Counted from the stretch's first letter, positions 16,159 through 25,086 are shown. The stretch: 64,000 bases of DNA from Paracoccus yibinensis (GCF_030846195.1 NZ_JAVCWH010000001.1:496001-560000), one strand, 5' to 3'. The notes: a model not told the origin generated them from the sequence alone. Numbers and translations are program-made.

Positions 16159-17787
16159 TCAGCGGCTGCGCAGACGGCTTTCGAACAGCAGCCCATCTTC
16201 GTCCAGAATCGGATGGGCGACCGAGATGACATGGGCATTCACCCGCTTGAGGTCGCGCAGGATGTCCAGATGCAGCGACGACGTCTCGCGGCTGGCCGCC
16301 AGCCCCTCGCGCAGGCGGAACAGGTGCCGCTGCGACGACTGGCGTTCAAGATTGCGGATCTCGACCTTCAGTTCCATCAGCCTGCGCGCCATGTCGCGGT
16401 CGCGGGTCATGAAGACCGTCTGCGCCATGCGCAGGTTCTCCTGGGTCATCACGAACATCCGGTCCAGTTCGTCAAAGCCCTGGGGCGAAAATCGCAGGCC
16501 GAGGCCGATCTTCTTGCGCACCTCGGGGGCGAGGCCCTTGTCGATGATGTCGCCCACATGTTCCAGGTTGATGACGTAGTCCAGGATGGTGATGGCGCGG
16601 CGGCGTTCCTCCTCGCTGGCCTGGTTTCCCAGGCGGGACAGATAGGTCTTCACCTCTTGCTGGCGGCGATCGACGCGGCGTTCCAGTTCCAGCACCTCGG
16701 CCAGGGGGGCGGGGTCGTTCTGCTGAAAGGCCAGCCGGGTCTGGGCGAGCATCCGCTCGACCGTGTCGCCGATGGCCAGGACCTCTCTTGCGGCGCCGGT
16801 CAGGGCGACAAGCGGGGTGTCCAAGGCCGCCTCGTCCAGCCACAAGGGGCCGGGTTCGGACTCGCGGTCATCCGCCGCGACAAGGCGGTCCAGCCCGCGG
16901 GTGATCAGGCCGGCAAAGGGCCAGATCAGCAGGGCAAGGGCCAGGTTGAAGGCCAGATGCGCCTCGACCGCAAGGCCGGTCAGGGGCAAGGGCACCTGCT
17001 GCAGCGCGGGGCCGATCCATCCGGCAAAGGGCAAGGCGATGAAGCAGCCGATGGCGCGGATCACCAGGTTGCCCACCGCAACGCGCCGCGCGGGTGCAGC
17101 AAGGCCCCTGGTCAGCATCACCGGCACCACCGCGCCCCCCAGGTTGGCGCCCAGCACCAGCACCACTGTCAGCGGGGCAGGAAGGCTCAGCGACAGCACC
17201 AGCAGCACGGCCGCAAGCGACGAGGAACAGGCAAAGGCCAGGCCCGCAGCCATCAGCAGGGCCACGGGCCAGGCCTGATCCAGCATCGGCAGGAATGCCG
17301 CCAACAGGGGCGATTCCCGCAAAGGCGCCGCCGCAACATCCAGCAGCGACAGGGACAGCAGCATCAACCCGATGCCGATCAACCCGCGCCCGGTTCCCGC
17401 CAGCATCGGCCCGGTCCGCCTGGACAGGGCATAGCCCGCCACCAGCAACACAGGTGTCAGTGCGCCTGCCCCCGACGAGACGACCCAGGCGGTCAGCGCG
17501 GTTCCGACATTCGCGCCCAGCAGCACGATCTGCGCCATCCGCGCGCGGATCATGCCGCGATCGACGAAGGACGCAGCCAGCAATGCCGTCGCGGTCGAGG
17601 ATTGCAGGCCCAGCGTCGCGGCAAGCCCGGCCAGGAACGCACCCGGCCCCGTGCGCGTGCCTATACCCAGGGCCATGCGCAGGCGGATCCCGAACGCCTC
17701 GGTCATGCCGTCGCGGACCAGATGCAGACCGAACAGCAACAGGGCGACGGCGCCGCCCAGTTGCAAGATGATCATCAAAGACGCCAT
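16159..17787 (-). CDS. Na/phosphate cotransporter family protein with PhoU-like domain
   Basis: The start at 17787 follows a GGGGGT site; the frame is open further to 17835. The 542-residue membrane protein has two similar blocks of spans containing the family's Gln/Ser-rich loops (GLQSSTATALLAASF near residues 58-72, and FACSSSLAAVLLVLS near 190). A C-terminal cytoplasmic helical domain of PhoU type (about 325-540) includes DYVINLEHVGDIIDKGL. Such proteins import or export phosphate with sodium and the PhoU part is thought to regulate. It is monocistronic as far as can be seen, 124 bases from yciE. Confidence 0.9.
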   Translation of the reverse strand: MASLMIILQLGGAVALLLFGLHLVRDGMTEAFGIRLRMALGIGTRTGPGAFLAGLAATLGLQSSTATALLAASFVDRGMIRARMAQIVLLGANVGTALTAWVVSSGAGALTPVLLVAGYALSRRTGPMLAGTGRGLIGIGLMLLSLSLLDVAAAPLRESPLLAAFLPMLDQAWPVALLMAAGLAFACSSSLAAVLLVLSLSLPAPLTVVLVLGANLGGAVVPVMLTRGLAAPARRVAVGNLVIRAIGCFIALPFAGWIGPALQQVPLPLTGLAVEAHLAFNLALALLIWPFAGLITRGLDRLVAADDRESEPGPLWLDEAALDTPLVALTGAAREVLAIGDTVERMLAQTRLAFQQNDPAPLAEVLELERRVDRRQQEVKTYLSRLGNQASEEERRRAITILDYVINLEHVGDIIDKGLAPEVRKKIGLGLRFSPQGFDELDRMFVMTQENLRMAQTVFMTRDRDMARRLMELKVEIRNLERQSSQRHLFRLREGLAASRETSSLHLDILRDLKRVNAHVISVAHPILDEDGLLFESRLRSR

Positions 17788-17936
17788 GCCACCCCCTTTA
17801 CCCACAGGGAAACACGCACCACCCCCTTTTGCCAATCGCCGAGTTGCCTAAAAGTTTCCTTTGCTGATTGGCGCTGTCCGCCGCCGCGCGAAGCGTCGCG
17901 ACAGCCAGGGTGGCCGGCATTCGGGCGGTGGACGCG

Positions 17937-18062
17937 CTACCCCAATTGCGACTTTGGCTGCCGGGAAAGTTTCTCGCGTCTGTAGCTGCGGCCGAGCAGG
18001 TTGGCCTTGAACACCTCTGCGGGTGTCCGGTAGCCCAAGCACTTGCGCAGCGTGGCATTCAG
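17937..18062 (-). pseudogene. C-terminal remnant of an IS30-type transposase
   Basis: Reading the minus strand from 18062, 41 codons end at a TAG at 17937-17939. They begin LNATLRKCLGYRTPAEVF, the conserved end of IS30-family transposases, which precedes a short basic tail. Nothing of the upstream catalytic DDE domain remains: at 18063 the sequence changes abruptly into an ABC permease reading on the other strand. No terminal inverted repeat could be recognised. It marks an insertion/deletion event at the left edge of the decayed cluster. Confidence 0.8.
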
Positions 18063-18306
18063 CCCCGCGCCGCTGGCGGGCATCCGGCTGAACCCCACGG
18101 CCACCGCCATCATCGCCCTGGGGCTGAACGGCAGAGCCTATGCGATCGAGATCATCCGGGGCGGCGTCGAAAGCATTCCGAAGGGCCAGACCGAGGCTGG
18201 GCTGGCCCTGGGCCTGAAGCAGAGCGAGATCTTTCGCAAGATCATCCTGAAGCCCGCGCTGCGTCGTCTTTCCATCGCTGTCCAGCCAGTTCGCTGTTCG
18301 CCCTGA
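18063..18306 (+). pseudogene. Amino-acid-type ABC permease fragment, truncated and frameshifted
   Basis: Codons from about 18070 read NPTATAIIALGLNGRAYAIEI and then a segment with GGVESIPKGQTEAGLALGL, the EAA-loop region of HisM-type permeases. The N-terminal half is missing: it is cut at the transposase remnant. After KPALR the frame is lost: the plus-one frame continues with VFPSLSSQF, the expected next strand, then ends. It is therefore a relic of the first permease of an importer whose second permease and binding protein follow. Confidence 0.8.
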
Positions 18307-18352
18307 TCAGCTGGGCCCCATCACCTGTCCCATGCGCTGACTGGGGACGATC

Positions 18353-18979
18353 ATGTCAGCCCTCGGACCCCCCGAGCTGCTGTTCCTGCTGCGCGCCAGG
18401 GGCTGGCCGCTGGCGCTGACTGCGATCGGTTTCGTGGGCGGGATCGCCTTCGGCCTGGTTATGGCCCTGATTTGCGTCGCCCGCAGTCGGTGGCTGCGCA
18501 CAGTCGCCGCTGCCGGGATCGCGATCTTCCAGGGCACGCCCCTGCTGATGCAGCTTTTCATCGTCTATTTCGGCCTGCCGCTGGTGGGGTTGGCCCCCCG
18601 CCCGGGGGCCGTCGCCATCGCGCTGACCGCACGGCCGGTTTGGGCGAGGTCTGGCGCGGCCATCCAGGCCGTGCCGCTGGGCCAGTCCGAGGCCGCGCAC
18701 CCCCCGGGCATCGGGTATCGCAGCCTGATGCGCGACATCATCCTGCCCCAGGCGTTGCCCGCCGCCATTGGTTTTCTGGTGCAGCTTCTGAACGGAACCT
18801 CCTTGGCCGCCATCGTGGGCTTTATCGAACTGACGCGGGTGGGGCAGATCGTGTCGAACCAGCCCTTCAGGCCGCTTATCGTTTTCGGCATTGTGGGGGC
18901 GCTGTATTTCCTGCTGTGCTGGCCCTTGTCGCTGTGGGGCAGCCGCATCGAGCGCCACCTGGTCCGTGACCGTCGCTGA
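18353..18979 (+). CDS. Amino-acid-type ABC permease, probably degraded
   Basis: An open frame of 208 codons with HisM-type spans (IFQGTPLLMQLFIVYFGLPL; IILPQALPAAIGFLVQLLNG). Around residues 88-102 the expected sequence, of type ALTLNxxAYxGEIWRG, is broken. The gene reads ALTARPVWARSG, while the neighbouring frame encodes TAGLGEVWRG. Two compensating frameshifts plus a small deletion explain this. The conserved periplasmic/cytoplasmic loop is therefore scrambled and the product is probably inactive. It belongs with the fragment upstream and the binding protein downstream. Confidence 0.7.
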   Translation: MSALGPPELLFLLRARGWPLALTAIGFVGGIAFGLVMALICVARSRWLRTVAAAGIAIFQGTPLLMQLFIVYFGLPLVGLAPRPGAVAIALTARPVWARSGAAIQAVPLGQSEAAHPPGIGYRSLMRDIILPQALPAAIGFLVQLLNGTSLAAIVGFIELTRVGQIVSNQPFRPLIVFGIVGALYFLLCWPLSLWGSRIERHLVRDRR

Positions 18980-19106
18980 GTTGCAGAAATGGCCTCGGGT
19001 TCCCGCCCCGGACCCTCGGGGCACCCCTGACGGCGTCAGCTTCACCGCGGCGACAATAGGCTTTAAGACAGCAAGGACCGCCGGTCCCCTTTCCGGGAGG
19101 AGAGAT

Positions 19107-19820
19107 ATGCTGCATTTCACCCGCATCCCCGCCGCCAGCGTCCTGGAGCTTGCCGCACCGGGCGCAACCAAGGCCGACGGTTACGACGCGGCCATGGGTC
19201 GCGCCTCCGCCGAATACCTGGGGGTCGAGGCCGAACTCCTGCCCCTGGCCGTCGCCAACCGCATCCCGGCGCTGACCACCGACAAGGTGGACGTTCTGTT
19301 CGCCGCCATGGCGATGAACCCCGAACGGGTGCAGTCGATCCAGTTCCCGGTCCCCTATGCCGCAAACCAGATGGCGGTGGTGGGATCGAAGGACGCGGAT
19401 CTCTCCACGCCGGAATCACTGGCGAACTGCCGGATCGGCGTGCCGCATCCGGCGGCCCAGGATACCGCGCTGACGGCGATGGCGCCCGAAGGCACGACCA
19501 TCATGCGCTTTGACGACGCGGCGACCATTCGGGCGGTGATGTCGGGACAGGTCAATGCCGTGGGCGGCAACCAGTTCTACAACAACCGGATCGAGGAAGG
19601 CGCACCCGGCAGGTTCGAAAACAGGATACCGCTGACCGTGCTTCATAACGGCGTCGGCCCCCGCCTGGGCGAGGCGGACCGGAACCAGACGGTGAACGCC
19701 TTCTTGACCGAATTCATGGCAACCGACGAATTCCAGGACATCTACAACACCTGGATGAAGATGGATCCGCCGCAGTTGCCGCTGGAAATGGAAGGCGTCC
19801 CCTTCAGCATTGCCCAGTAA
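19107..19820 (+). CDS. Family 3 solute-binding protein, N-terminally deleted
   Basis: The ATG at 19107 follows GGGAGGAG. The 237 codons match amino-acid-type binding proteins (SBP_bac_3) from GYDAAMGRASAEYLGV onward: TTDKVDVLFAAMAMNPER, CRIGVPHPAAQDT, GQVNAVGGNQF and EFQDIYNTWMK near the end. The usual signal peptide and first ligand-binding strand (LRVGT...PPF) are reduced to about 24 residues of poor signal character, so a segment of about 30 residues seems lost. Secretion and binding are doubtful. It is part of the decayed importer. Confidence 0.75.
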   Translation: MLHFTRIPAASVLELAAPGATKADGYDAAMGRASAEYLGVEAELLPLAVANRIPALTTDKVDVLFAAMAMNPERVQSIQFPVPYAANQMAVVGSKDADLSTPESLANCRIGVPHPAAQDTALTAMAPEGTTIMRFDDAATIRAVMSGQVNAVGGNQFYNNRIEEGAPGRFENRIPLTVLHNGVGPRLGEADRNQTVNAFLTEFMATDEFQDIYNTWMKMDPPQLPLEMEGVPFSIAQ

Positions 19821-19877
19821 ATCCCCCCGCCCGGCGCACGGTCCGCCGGGCATCCCCCTACCCCGGAAGGTCAAACC

Positions 19878-20324
19878 ATGCCGAAGCCTGTCTATATCCT
19901 CAACGGTCCCAACCTGAACCTGCTGGGCAAGCGCCAGCCCCATATCTATGGATCCGAGACGCTGGCCGACGTGGAACGCGACTGTGCGGCCCTGGCGGCC
20001 GACCTGGGGGTCGGGATACGTTTCCTGCAATCGAACACCGAAGGCCAGATCATCGACTGGATCCACCAGGCGCGAGAGGACGCGTCGGGCATCGTCATCA
20101 ACCCGGCCGCCTATACCCATACCTCGGTCGCGATCCTGGATGCACTGAACGCCTTCGACGGCCCGGTGATCGAGGTCCACATCTCGAACGTCCACAAGCG
20201 CGAGGCGTTTCGCCATCACTCCTATGTCAGCCTGCGCGCCGATGGGGTGATCGCGGGCTGCGGAACGGAAGGCTATCGCCTGGCGCTGCGCCGCATCGTC
20301 ACGCTGGCCGGGACGAACGCGTGA
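19878..20324 (+). CDS. aroQ: Type II 3-dehydroquinate dehydratase
   Basis: The 148-residue product is full length for the family. [17 protein letters not shown] (residues 9-25) holds the catalytic Tyr24, [12 protein letters not shown] holds the active-site region, and EVHISN plus REAFRHHSY are family signatures. It interconverts 3-dehydroquinate and 3-dehydroshikimate, either in aromatic synthesis or, given its neighbours (shikimate-dehydrogenase-like and transporter relics), in quinate/shikimate breakdown. It is the only undamaged gene of this cluster; its stop overlaps the start of the next, broken gene. Confidence 0.93.
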   Translation: MPKPVYILNGPNLNLLGKRQPHIYGSETLADVERDCAALAADLGVGIRFLQSNTEGQIIDWIHQAREDASGIVINPAAYTHTSVAILDALNAFDGPVIEVHISNVHKREAFRHHSYVSLRADGVIAGCGTEGYRLALRRIVTLAGTNA

Positions 20325-20885
20325 TGCCCCGCATCGCCGTCATGGGCGCGGGCTGATCGGCCACGCGGTGCATGTCGCGGCATCACTCGATGCCGACCTG
20401 GCCTGCGTCATCGACCATGGGCCAGATCGCAGCCGTCACTGCGCGCGAGTTCAATGGCGTGCGCGGCAACGCGGTCGAGGACACCACGGTCATTCTTCTG
20501 GAATTCGCCAGCGGGCTGCTGGCCACCGCCAGCGTCTGCGATGCCACTGTCTCCTCCTGGAGCCGGGAGATGACATCGGGCGCAAACCCCGCCTTTCCGC
20601 AGACGGACCGGGACTGCTATCTGATCGGCGGCACGCATGGGTCGCTGGCCCTGCCGTCGCTGAGGCCGCGCACCGCGACGGGCGACGGAAGCTGGTATTC
20701 GCCCCCGGACATCCGGCGCATCGACGTGGGCAGCCAGGATCCCCTGGCTCGCACGGTCACGCAGTTCGCCCGCGTGATCCGGGGCGCGGAACCGCCGCTG
20801 GTTTCGGGCCGCGGGGCTGGAAACCCTGCGCGTGATCGCGGCCGTCAAGTGGTCAGCCGCGACCGGCGCCCGCATCGTTCCTTGA
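20324..20885 (+). pseudogene. Gfo/Idh/MocA-type oxidoreductase, multiply frameshifted
   Basis: The ATG overlaps the aroQ stop and reads [10 protein letters not shown], the start of a Rossmann fold, then hits a TGA. The neighbouring frame continues (IGHAVHVAASLDADLACVID) and breaks again. From about 20417 an open frame reads VRGNAVEDTTVILLEFASG and IGGTHGSLALPS, the C-terminal beta-sheet domain. A further shift near 20812 brings the end GLETLRVIAAVKWSAATG and a stop at 20883-20885. Most of the N-terminal domain is deleted. The gene is clearly dead. Confidence 0.85.
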
Positions 20886-20904
20886 TCCCGCAGGAGAGGA
20901 GATC

Positions 20905-21800
20905 ATGACCGAAAACTATCTGATCAGGATGGAAACGTCCGCCCCAAACACGAACGCGCCCTGAACTTCCTGGGCGAAATCGTGCATCACTGCCCAGCTG
21001 ATCGCGCATATCGGCTTTCCCACCGATACCTTCAAATCACCGATGATCTATAATCCCCGGCTCGACGCGCAGGGCAGCGACGCCGCGGTGGTGCCGATGG
21101 GCTGCAAGGCCGGGACTACGCGGGTTTCCTGCCGCTGCTGTCCCGCCTGTCCAACATCCACGGCGCGCTGACCACCACGCCCCACAAGACAGCCACCATC
21201 GCCCCTGCCGACCGGCTATCCGTATCCGCCCGGATCGCGGACGCGGCCAATGCGCTGCGGCGGGGTGTGGACGGACTTCTGGAAGCCGACATGTTCGACG
21301 GCAAGGGCTTCGTGCTGGGCGTGCTGGCCAAGGGGCACCGCCTTCAAGGCGTCAGCGCGCTTGTCGTGGGCGCATGCGGCGTCGGACCGGCCATCGCCGC
21401 GTCCCTCGCCAAGGCAGGCGTGGCGCGACTGGCGGCCTTGGATGCCAACCCGGCCTCATCGCAGGCCCTGGCCGACCGGTTGGCGGCATACCCGGCCTTG
21501 CGGGTGAAAACCGGCAGCAAGGATCCGGCGGGGTTCGGACGGATCGTCAACGCCACGCCCGTGGACATGAACGCGGGCGATCCCTTGCCGGTGGACGTGG
21601 CGCGCATCGACCCCGGCGCCTTTGTGGTCGAGGTGGTGCTGAAATCCGGGATGACGTCCTTCCTCTCCGCCGCCGAACGCGGCTGCCGCTATCAGGCGGG
21701 TACCGACATGCCGTTCGAACAGATCCCCGCATACCTGGACTTCTGCGGCTTCGGCAGGCCCGCCGCTGACGAACTGCGCCGGGCGGCCATGATCGGCTAC
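20905..21800 (+). pseudogene. Shikimate-dehydrogenase-like (AroE family) pseudogene
   Basis: A good ribosome site (AGGAGAGGAG) precedes ATG at 20905, but this frame stops after 19 codons. In other frames one reads LIAHIGFPTDTFKSPMIYNP (substrate domain), VVPMG, then NIHGALTTTPHKT. The last 178 codons in frame from 21267 give the NAD(P) domain (SALVVGACGVGPAIAASLA, RIVNATPVDM, GTDMPFEQIPAYLDFCG). At least two frameshifts and no proper stop (the frame runs into dinB) show that it is inactive. Confidence 0.85.
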
Positions 21801-21867
21801 CAAGGCCCACCCTTGGCACCGCAATGCCGGCGAGAGTCGCCACATAACGGCCGCACCCGGGCGGCGA

Positions 21868-22983
21868 TCAGAAACCGGGCAGGCTCAACGAAAGCTGCTG
21901 CACCTCGGCGTTGTCATCTTCCAGCGAGGACAGCGTGACACCCAGCAGGCGCACGCCTTTTTCCACCGGGAACAGCGGCTGCATCAGGCCGACCGCGATG
22001 GCGCGCAGATCCTCGGCGCCGTGGACGGGGGCGGACAGGGTGCGGCTGCGGGTGATCTGCTGGAAGTCGGCGTATTTCACCTTCAGCGTCACCGTCCGGC
22101 CAGTCAGCCCCTTTCCTTCGCAGGCCCGCCAGACCTTCTGGGCCAGGGGGGCAATCTCGTGGCAGGCGGCGTCGAAATCGAAGATGTCGCGGTCGAACGT
22201 ATCCTCGGCCCCCACGGATTTGCGGATGCGGCAGGGCTCGACCGGGCGATGGTCGATGCCCCGCGCGATACGGAAATACCAGTCGCCGGCCTTGCCAAAG
22301 TGCTGGCGCAGGAACTCGACCGGCTTGTCGCGCAGGTCGGCACCGGTGACGATGCCCAGCCGTTCCATCTTGGCCGCCGTGGCGGGTCCGATGCCGTCGA
22401 ATTTGCTGACCGGAAGGGCCGCGACGAAGGCTGGACCGCGCGCCGGGGTGATGACCGCCTGGCCGTTGGGCTTGTTCAGGTCGCTGGCCAGTTTCGCCAG
22501 GAACTTGTTGTAGGAAATTCCGGCCGAGGCGTTCAGCCCCGTCACCTGCCGGATCCGGTCGCGGATCATCAGCGCGATGGTGGTGGCGATGGGAATGTCC
22601 TGCTTGTTCCGGGTCACGTCCAGATAGGCCTCGTCCAGGGACAGCGGCTCGATCAGGTCGGTATGTTCGGCAAAGACCTCTCGAATCTGCTGGGATACGG
22701 CGCGATAGACCTCGAATCGGGGCCGGACGAAGATCAGGTCGGGACAGCGCCGTTTCGCCGTGACCGAGGGCATGGCCGACCGAACGCCGAAGGTCCGCGC
22801 CTCATAGCTGGCTGCGGCAACCACGCCGCGCGCGGCGGACCCGCCCACGGCGACCGGCTTGCCCCGCAGGTCGGGATTGTCGCGCTGTTCGACCGAAGCA
22901 TAGAAGGCGTCCATATCCACATGGATGATCTTGCGGACCGCTTGTTCGGCTGCGGATGCGATTTGATCCTGGGGTTCCGCCAT
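21868..22983 (-). CDS. dinB: DNA polymerase IV
   Basis: The start at 22983 has an AGGGA site. The 371-residue Y-family polymerase shows IIHVDMDAFYASVE (first catalytic Asp), SYEARTFGVRSAM, and PLSLDEAYLDV (Asp-Glu pair). A helix-hairpin-helix thumb (KFDGIGPATAAKMERLG) and a little-finger domain follow. It performs error-prone translesion synthesis. There is no C-terminal QL[SD]LF clamp motif in the classical form, but the end QQLSLSLPGF is close to it. It abuts the decayed cluster. I saw no convincing LexA box upstream. Confidence 0.95.
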   Translation of the reverse strand: MAEPQDQIASAAEQAVRKIIHVDMDAFYASVEQRDNPDLRGKPVAVGGSAARGVVAAASYEARTFGVRSAMPSVTAKRRCPDLIFVRPRFEVYRAVSQQIREVFAEHTDLIEPLSLDEAYLDVTRNKQDIPIATTIALMIRDRIRQVTGLNASAGISYNKFLAKLASDLNKPNGQAVITPARGPAFVAALPVSKFDGIGPATAAKMERLGIVTGADLRDKPVEFLRQHFGKAGDWYFRIARGIDHRPVEPCRIRKSVGAEDTFDRDIFDFDAACHEIAPLAQKVWRACEGKGLTGRTVTLKVKYADFQQITRSRTLSAPVHGAEDLRAIAVGLMQPLFPVEKGVRLLGVTLSSLEDDNAEVQQLSLSLPGF

Positions 22984-23080
22984 CTGGTTTCCCTGGTGTG
23001 CCGAAGGGCAGTCTAGTCCACCCTTCCACGGAAACAAAGACAGAACGAAAATCGCCTTCGAACGTCAACCGCGCCGCTGT

Positions 23081-23094
23081 TTGCGTTTGGTCAA
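23081..23094 (+). promoter_or_regulatory. Candidate FNR/NnrR-type site upstream of pseudoazurin
   Basis: TTGCGTTTGGTCAA has the TTG-N8-CAA spacing of FNR/CRP-family sites. The left half TTGCG is the NnrR-type half-site of Rhodobacterales and the right half GTCAA is that of Paracoccus NNR. It lies 78 bases before the ATG, which would suit activation at about -41.5. Pseudoazurins are commonly induced under denitrifying conditions. Confidence 0.5.
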
Positions 23095-23171
23095 AGTGTG
23101 CGCCAGACCCAAAGGGTAATCCGGTCCATGAACAGGCCGCCTTCCTGGCCTGACCTGACCGGAGAATGACA

Positions 23172-23591
23172 ATGAGACTTTCCCTGATCCTCGCTGCCCC
23201 CGCCCTTGCCCTTGTTCTGTCCGGCACCGCCTTTGCGGCCGAGCACGAGGTCCACATGCTCAACAAGGGCGAGGCCGGGATGATGGTGTTCGAGCCCGCC
23301 TATGTGAAGGCCCAGCCGGGCGACGTGATCCGCTTCGTGCCCACCGACAAGAGCCACAACGTCGAGGCCATCAAGGACATCCTTCCCGAAGGCGTCGAAG
23401 CCTTCAAAAGCAAGATCAACGAGGAATATGCGCTGACCGTGACCGAGCCGGGCCTTTACGGCGTCAAGTGCACGCCGCATTTCGCGATGGGCATGGGCGA
23501 CGCGCCCGCGAACCTCGACGCCGCCAAGACCGCCAAGATGTCGAAAAAGGCCCGCGAACGCATGGATGCCGAGATCGCGCAGGTCCAGTGA
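23172..23591 (+). CDS. Pseudoazurin (periplasmic blue copper protein)
   Basis: The ATG at 23172 is spaced correctly from GGAG; one at 23166 is too close. The 139-residue precursor has a signal peptide (to FAA near residue 23). The cupredoxin fold carries H62 (SHN), C100 (KC), H103 (TPHF) and M108 as copper ligands, with the C-x2-H-x4-M spacing of pseudoazurins. It shuttles electrons from the bc1 complex or other donors to nitrite or nitrous-oxide reductase or peroxidases. No denitrification enzymes are in this window. The name pazS is used in Paracoccus. Confidence 0.93.
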   Translation: MRLSLILAAPALALVLSGTAFAAEHEVHMLNKGEAGMMVFEPAYVKAQPGDVIRFVPTDKSHNVEAIKDILPEGVEAFKSKINEEYALTVTEPGLYGVKCTPHFAMGMGDAPANLDAAKTAKMSKKARERMDAEIAQVQ

Positions 23592-23604
23592 CAGGCTTGC
23601 GGCG

Positions 23605-23621
23605 GGCGGCCCCCGGCCGCC
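23605..23621. terminator. GC-rich hairpin after pseudoazurin
   Basis: GGCGGCC and GGCCGCC pair around a CCC loop 14 bases after the stop. No T-run follows, so it may be a weak terminator or an RNA-stabilising end. Confidence 0.4.
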
Positions 23622-23765
23622 TTGCCGCATCGGCGGTTTCCGGCCGCGATCGCGTGGATCACAAGGATTAGGTTGCCTTTCGGTTCATATGATTGCAATC
23701 GCTCCTATCTTCAGGAGGCTTCCTTGATCGGGGGCGTATACCCTGCCGATGGAAGGAGAGGCCAG

Positions 23766-24344
23766 ATGGCGATCGACGCCTTGCGTGTCATGCTTGTTCA
23801 GGCAGATGCCGTGCTTGCCGAAAGGCTGGCCACCGAGATCCGCAGCTATGGCCATGTGGTCGTCGGCCCCTTCGCCGACATGCACGAGGCGATCGAGGTT
23901 GCGGCAACGGTGCAGGCGGCGATCCTGGACATGGCCGTGCAGCCCGAAACCGGCTTGTGGCTGGCCGACAGCTTGCAGCGCAGTGATGTCCCCTTTGTCT
24001 TTCTGACGGAAAGGGGCAATGCCGCCCTGCCCCAGCGCTTCAAGGGACGCCATACCTATCCCCGCCACCGGCATGCGGCCCCGCTTCTGGCCGATCTTCA
24101 CGGCCAGCGGCAAAACCTCAGGCCCGCGGATGACGACAGCCTGGGTGCGATCGCCACCCAGATGATGCAGCGGTCGCGCCGGATCATGCCGGACGATCCA
24201 TCGGCGGAACGGCTGGTCGAGGCGACCTTGCAGCGCGCCGTGGCGCAGCGGACCGCAGGCCGGGCGCCGGACGATGTCGGCGATTGGCTGCTGCGATTGC
24301 TTGACCAGGAATACCGGCTGCGGGGACGGACGCATCTGCACTGA
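23766..24344 (+). CDS. Response-regulator receiver-like protein
   Basis: The ATG at 23766 follows AAGGAGAGG; the frame opens earlier but without a start signal. The 192-residue product begins with a receiver-like fold (residues 6-80). VMLVQADAVLAERLATEIRS gives the first strand and helix, AAILDMAV holds a candidate phospho-acceptor Asp, and VPFVFLTERG gives the later strand. The acidic pair on the first strand is reduced to a single Asp (QAD), so phosphorylation is uncertain. The C-terminal half is Arg-rich and helical, with no recognised output domain. It may be a stand-alone signalling protein in the stress region. Confidence 0.7.
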   Translation: MAIDALRVMLVQADAVLAERLATEIRSYGHVVVGPFADMHEAIEVAATVQAAILDMAVQPETGLWLADSLQRSDVPFVFLTERGNAALPQRFKGRHTYPRHRHAAPLLADLHGQRQNLRPADDDSLGAIATQMMQRSRRIMPDDPSAERLVEATLQRAVAQRTAGRAPDDVGDWLLRLLDQEYRLRGRTHLH

Positions 24345-24393
24345 TGCCGTGCAAGGCGGTGGACAGAACAAATGTTTGGACGCGGGCGGACTT

Positions 24394-24420
24394 GGAAACT
24401 TCCCCTCGGGCGTCGCCGTT
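24394..24420 (+). promoter_or_regulatory. Weak EcfG-like promoter candidate before the isochorismatase gene
   Basis: GGAAAC (24394-24399) and CGTT (24417-24420) are separated by 17 bases, 30 bases before the ATG. The -35 element has an extra A compared with GGAAC, so this is only a possible match. Confidence 0.3.
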
Positions 24421-24450
24421 CTGGGTGATGCTCAATCACAGGGGGAACCG

Positions 24451-25086
24451 ATGACCGTGCAAGGGGCCGAGGCAGGCAAGGTGGAAGAAGGGCTTCGCTA
24501 TGGTCCGCCGGGCGATCGGGCAGTGCATCTGTGCATCGACATGCAGCGGCTGTTCGACAAGGGATCCGAGTGGGCGGTGGACTGGATGCGGGAGGTGCTG
24601 CCCAATGTCTGCCAGGTGGTCGAGATGTTTCCCGCCCGCACCATCTTCACCCGATTCATCCCGCCCGAGAGCCTGGACCACGCCCCCGGCGCATGGCGGC
24701 GCTATTATGAAAAATGGCCGCAGATGCTGCGGCAGAACCTGGATCCCGACTGGCTGCGGCTGCTGCCGGAACTTGAAATCCACCTGCCGACCGCGCGGGT
24801 CTTCGACAAGGCGGTCTATTCGCCCTGGATGGACGGGCGCCTTCATCCGATGCTGCAACAGGATCGCGTCGATACACTGATCGTCACCGGCGGGGAAACC
24901 GACATCTGCCTGCTGGCTGCCGTCATCGGCGCGGTCGATCTGGGATACCGGGTCATCGTCGTGTCCGACGCCGTCTGTTCATCGACGGATGACACGCATG
25001 ACGCCGCGATGGAGATGTATGCGAAACGCTTTGGCCAGCAGATCGAGATGATCCCGACCAACCGCCTAATCGCCGCGATGGTCTAG
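24451..25086 (+). CDS. Isochorismatase-family cysteine hydrolase
   Basis: The ATG at 24451 follows GGGGGAACC. The 211-residue product shows the family triad: Asp30 (LCIDMQ), a Lys in VFDKAVYS, and a Cys in TGGETDICLLA. Members hydrolyse amides or vinyl ethers (nicotinamide, isochorismate, carbamoyl derivatives); the substrate is not readable. Its stop shares the tetranucleotide CTAG with the convergent small gene. It sits among stress-type genes and a weak EcfG-like promoter precedes it. Confidence 0.85.
   Translation: MTVQGAEAGKVEEGLRYGPPGDRAVHLCIDMQRLFDKGSEWAVDWMREVLPNVCQVVEMFPARTIFTRFIPPESLDHAPGAWRRYYEKWPQMLRQNLDPDWLRLLPELEIHLPTARVFDKAVYSPWMDGRLHPMLQQDRVDTLIVTGGETDICLLAAVIGAVDLGYRVIVVSDAVCSSTDDTHDAAMEMYAKRFGQQIEMIPTNRLIAAMV

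Noticed and set aside
15985..17985. 666-codon plus-strand frame over the Na/Pi transporter
   Set aside because: Gln/His/Arg-rich shadow; the minus strand encodes a full transporter with a PhoU-like domain.
17937..21800. Frameshifts as sequencing errors
   Set aside because: They cluster in one locus with deletions and a transposon scar, while over fifty other genes are intact; still worth verifying by resequencing.
22984..23080. A LexA-controlled SOS promoter for dinB
   Set aside because: GAAC repeats occur but are 13 bases apart, not the 7 required for the alphaproteobacterial GTTC-N7-GTTC box.
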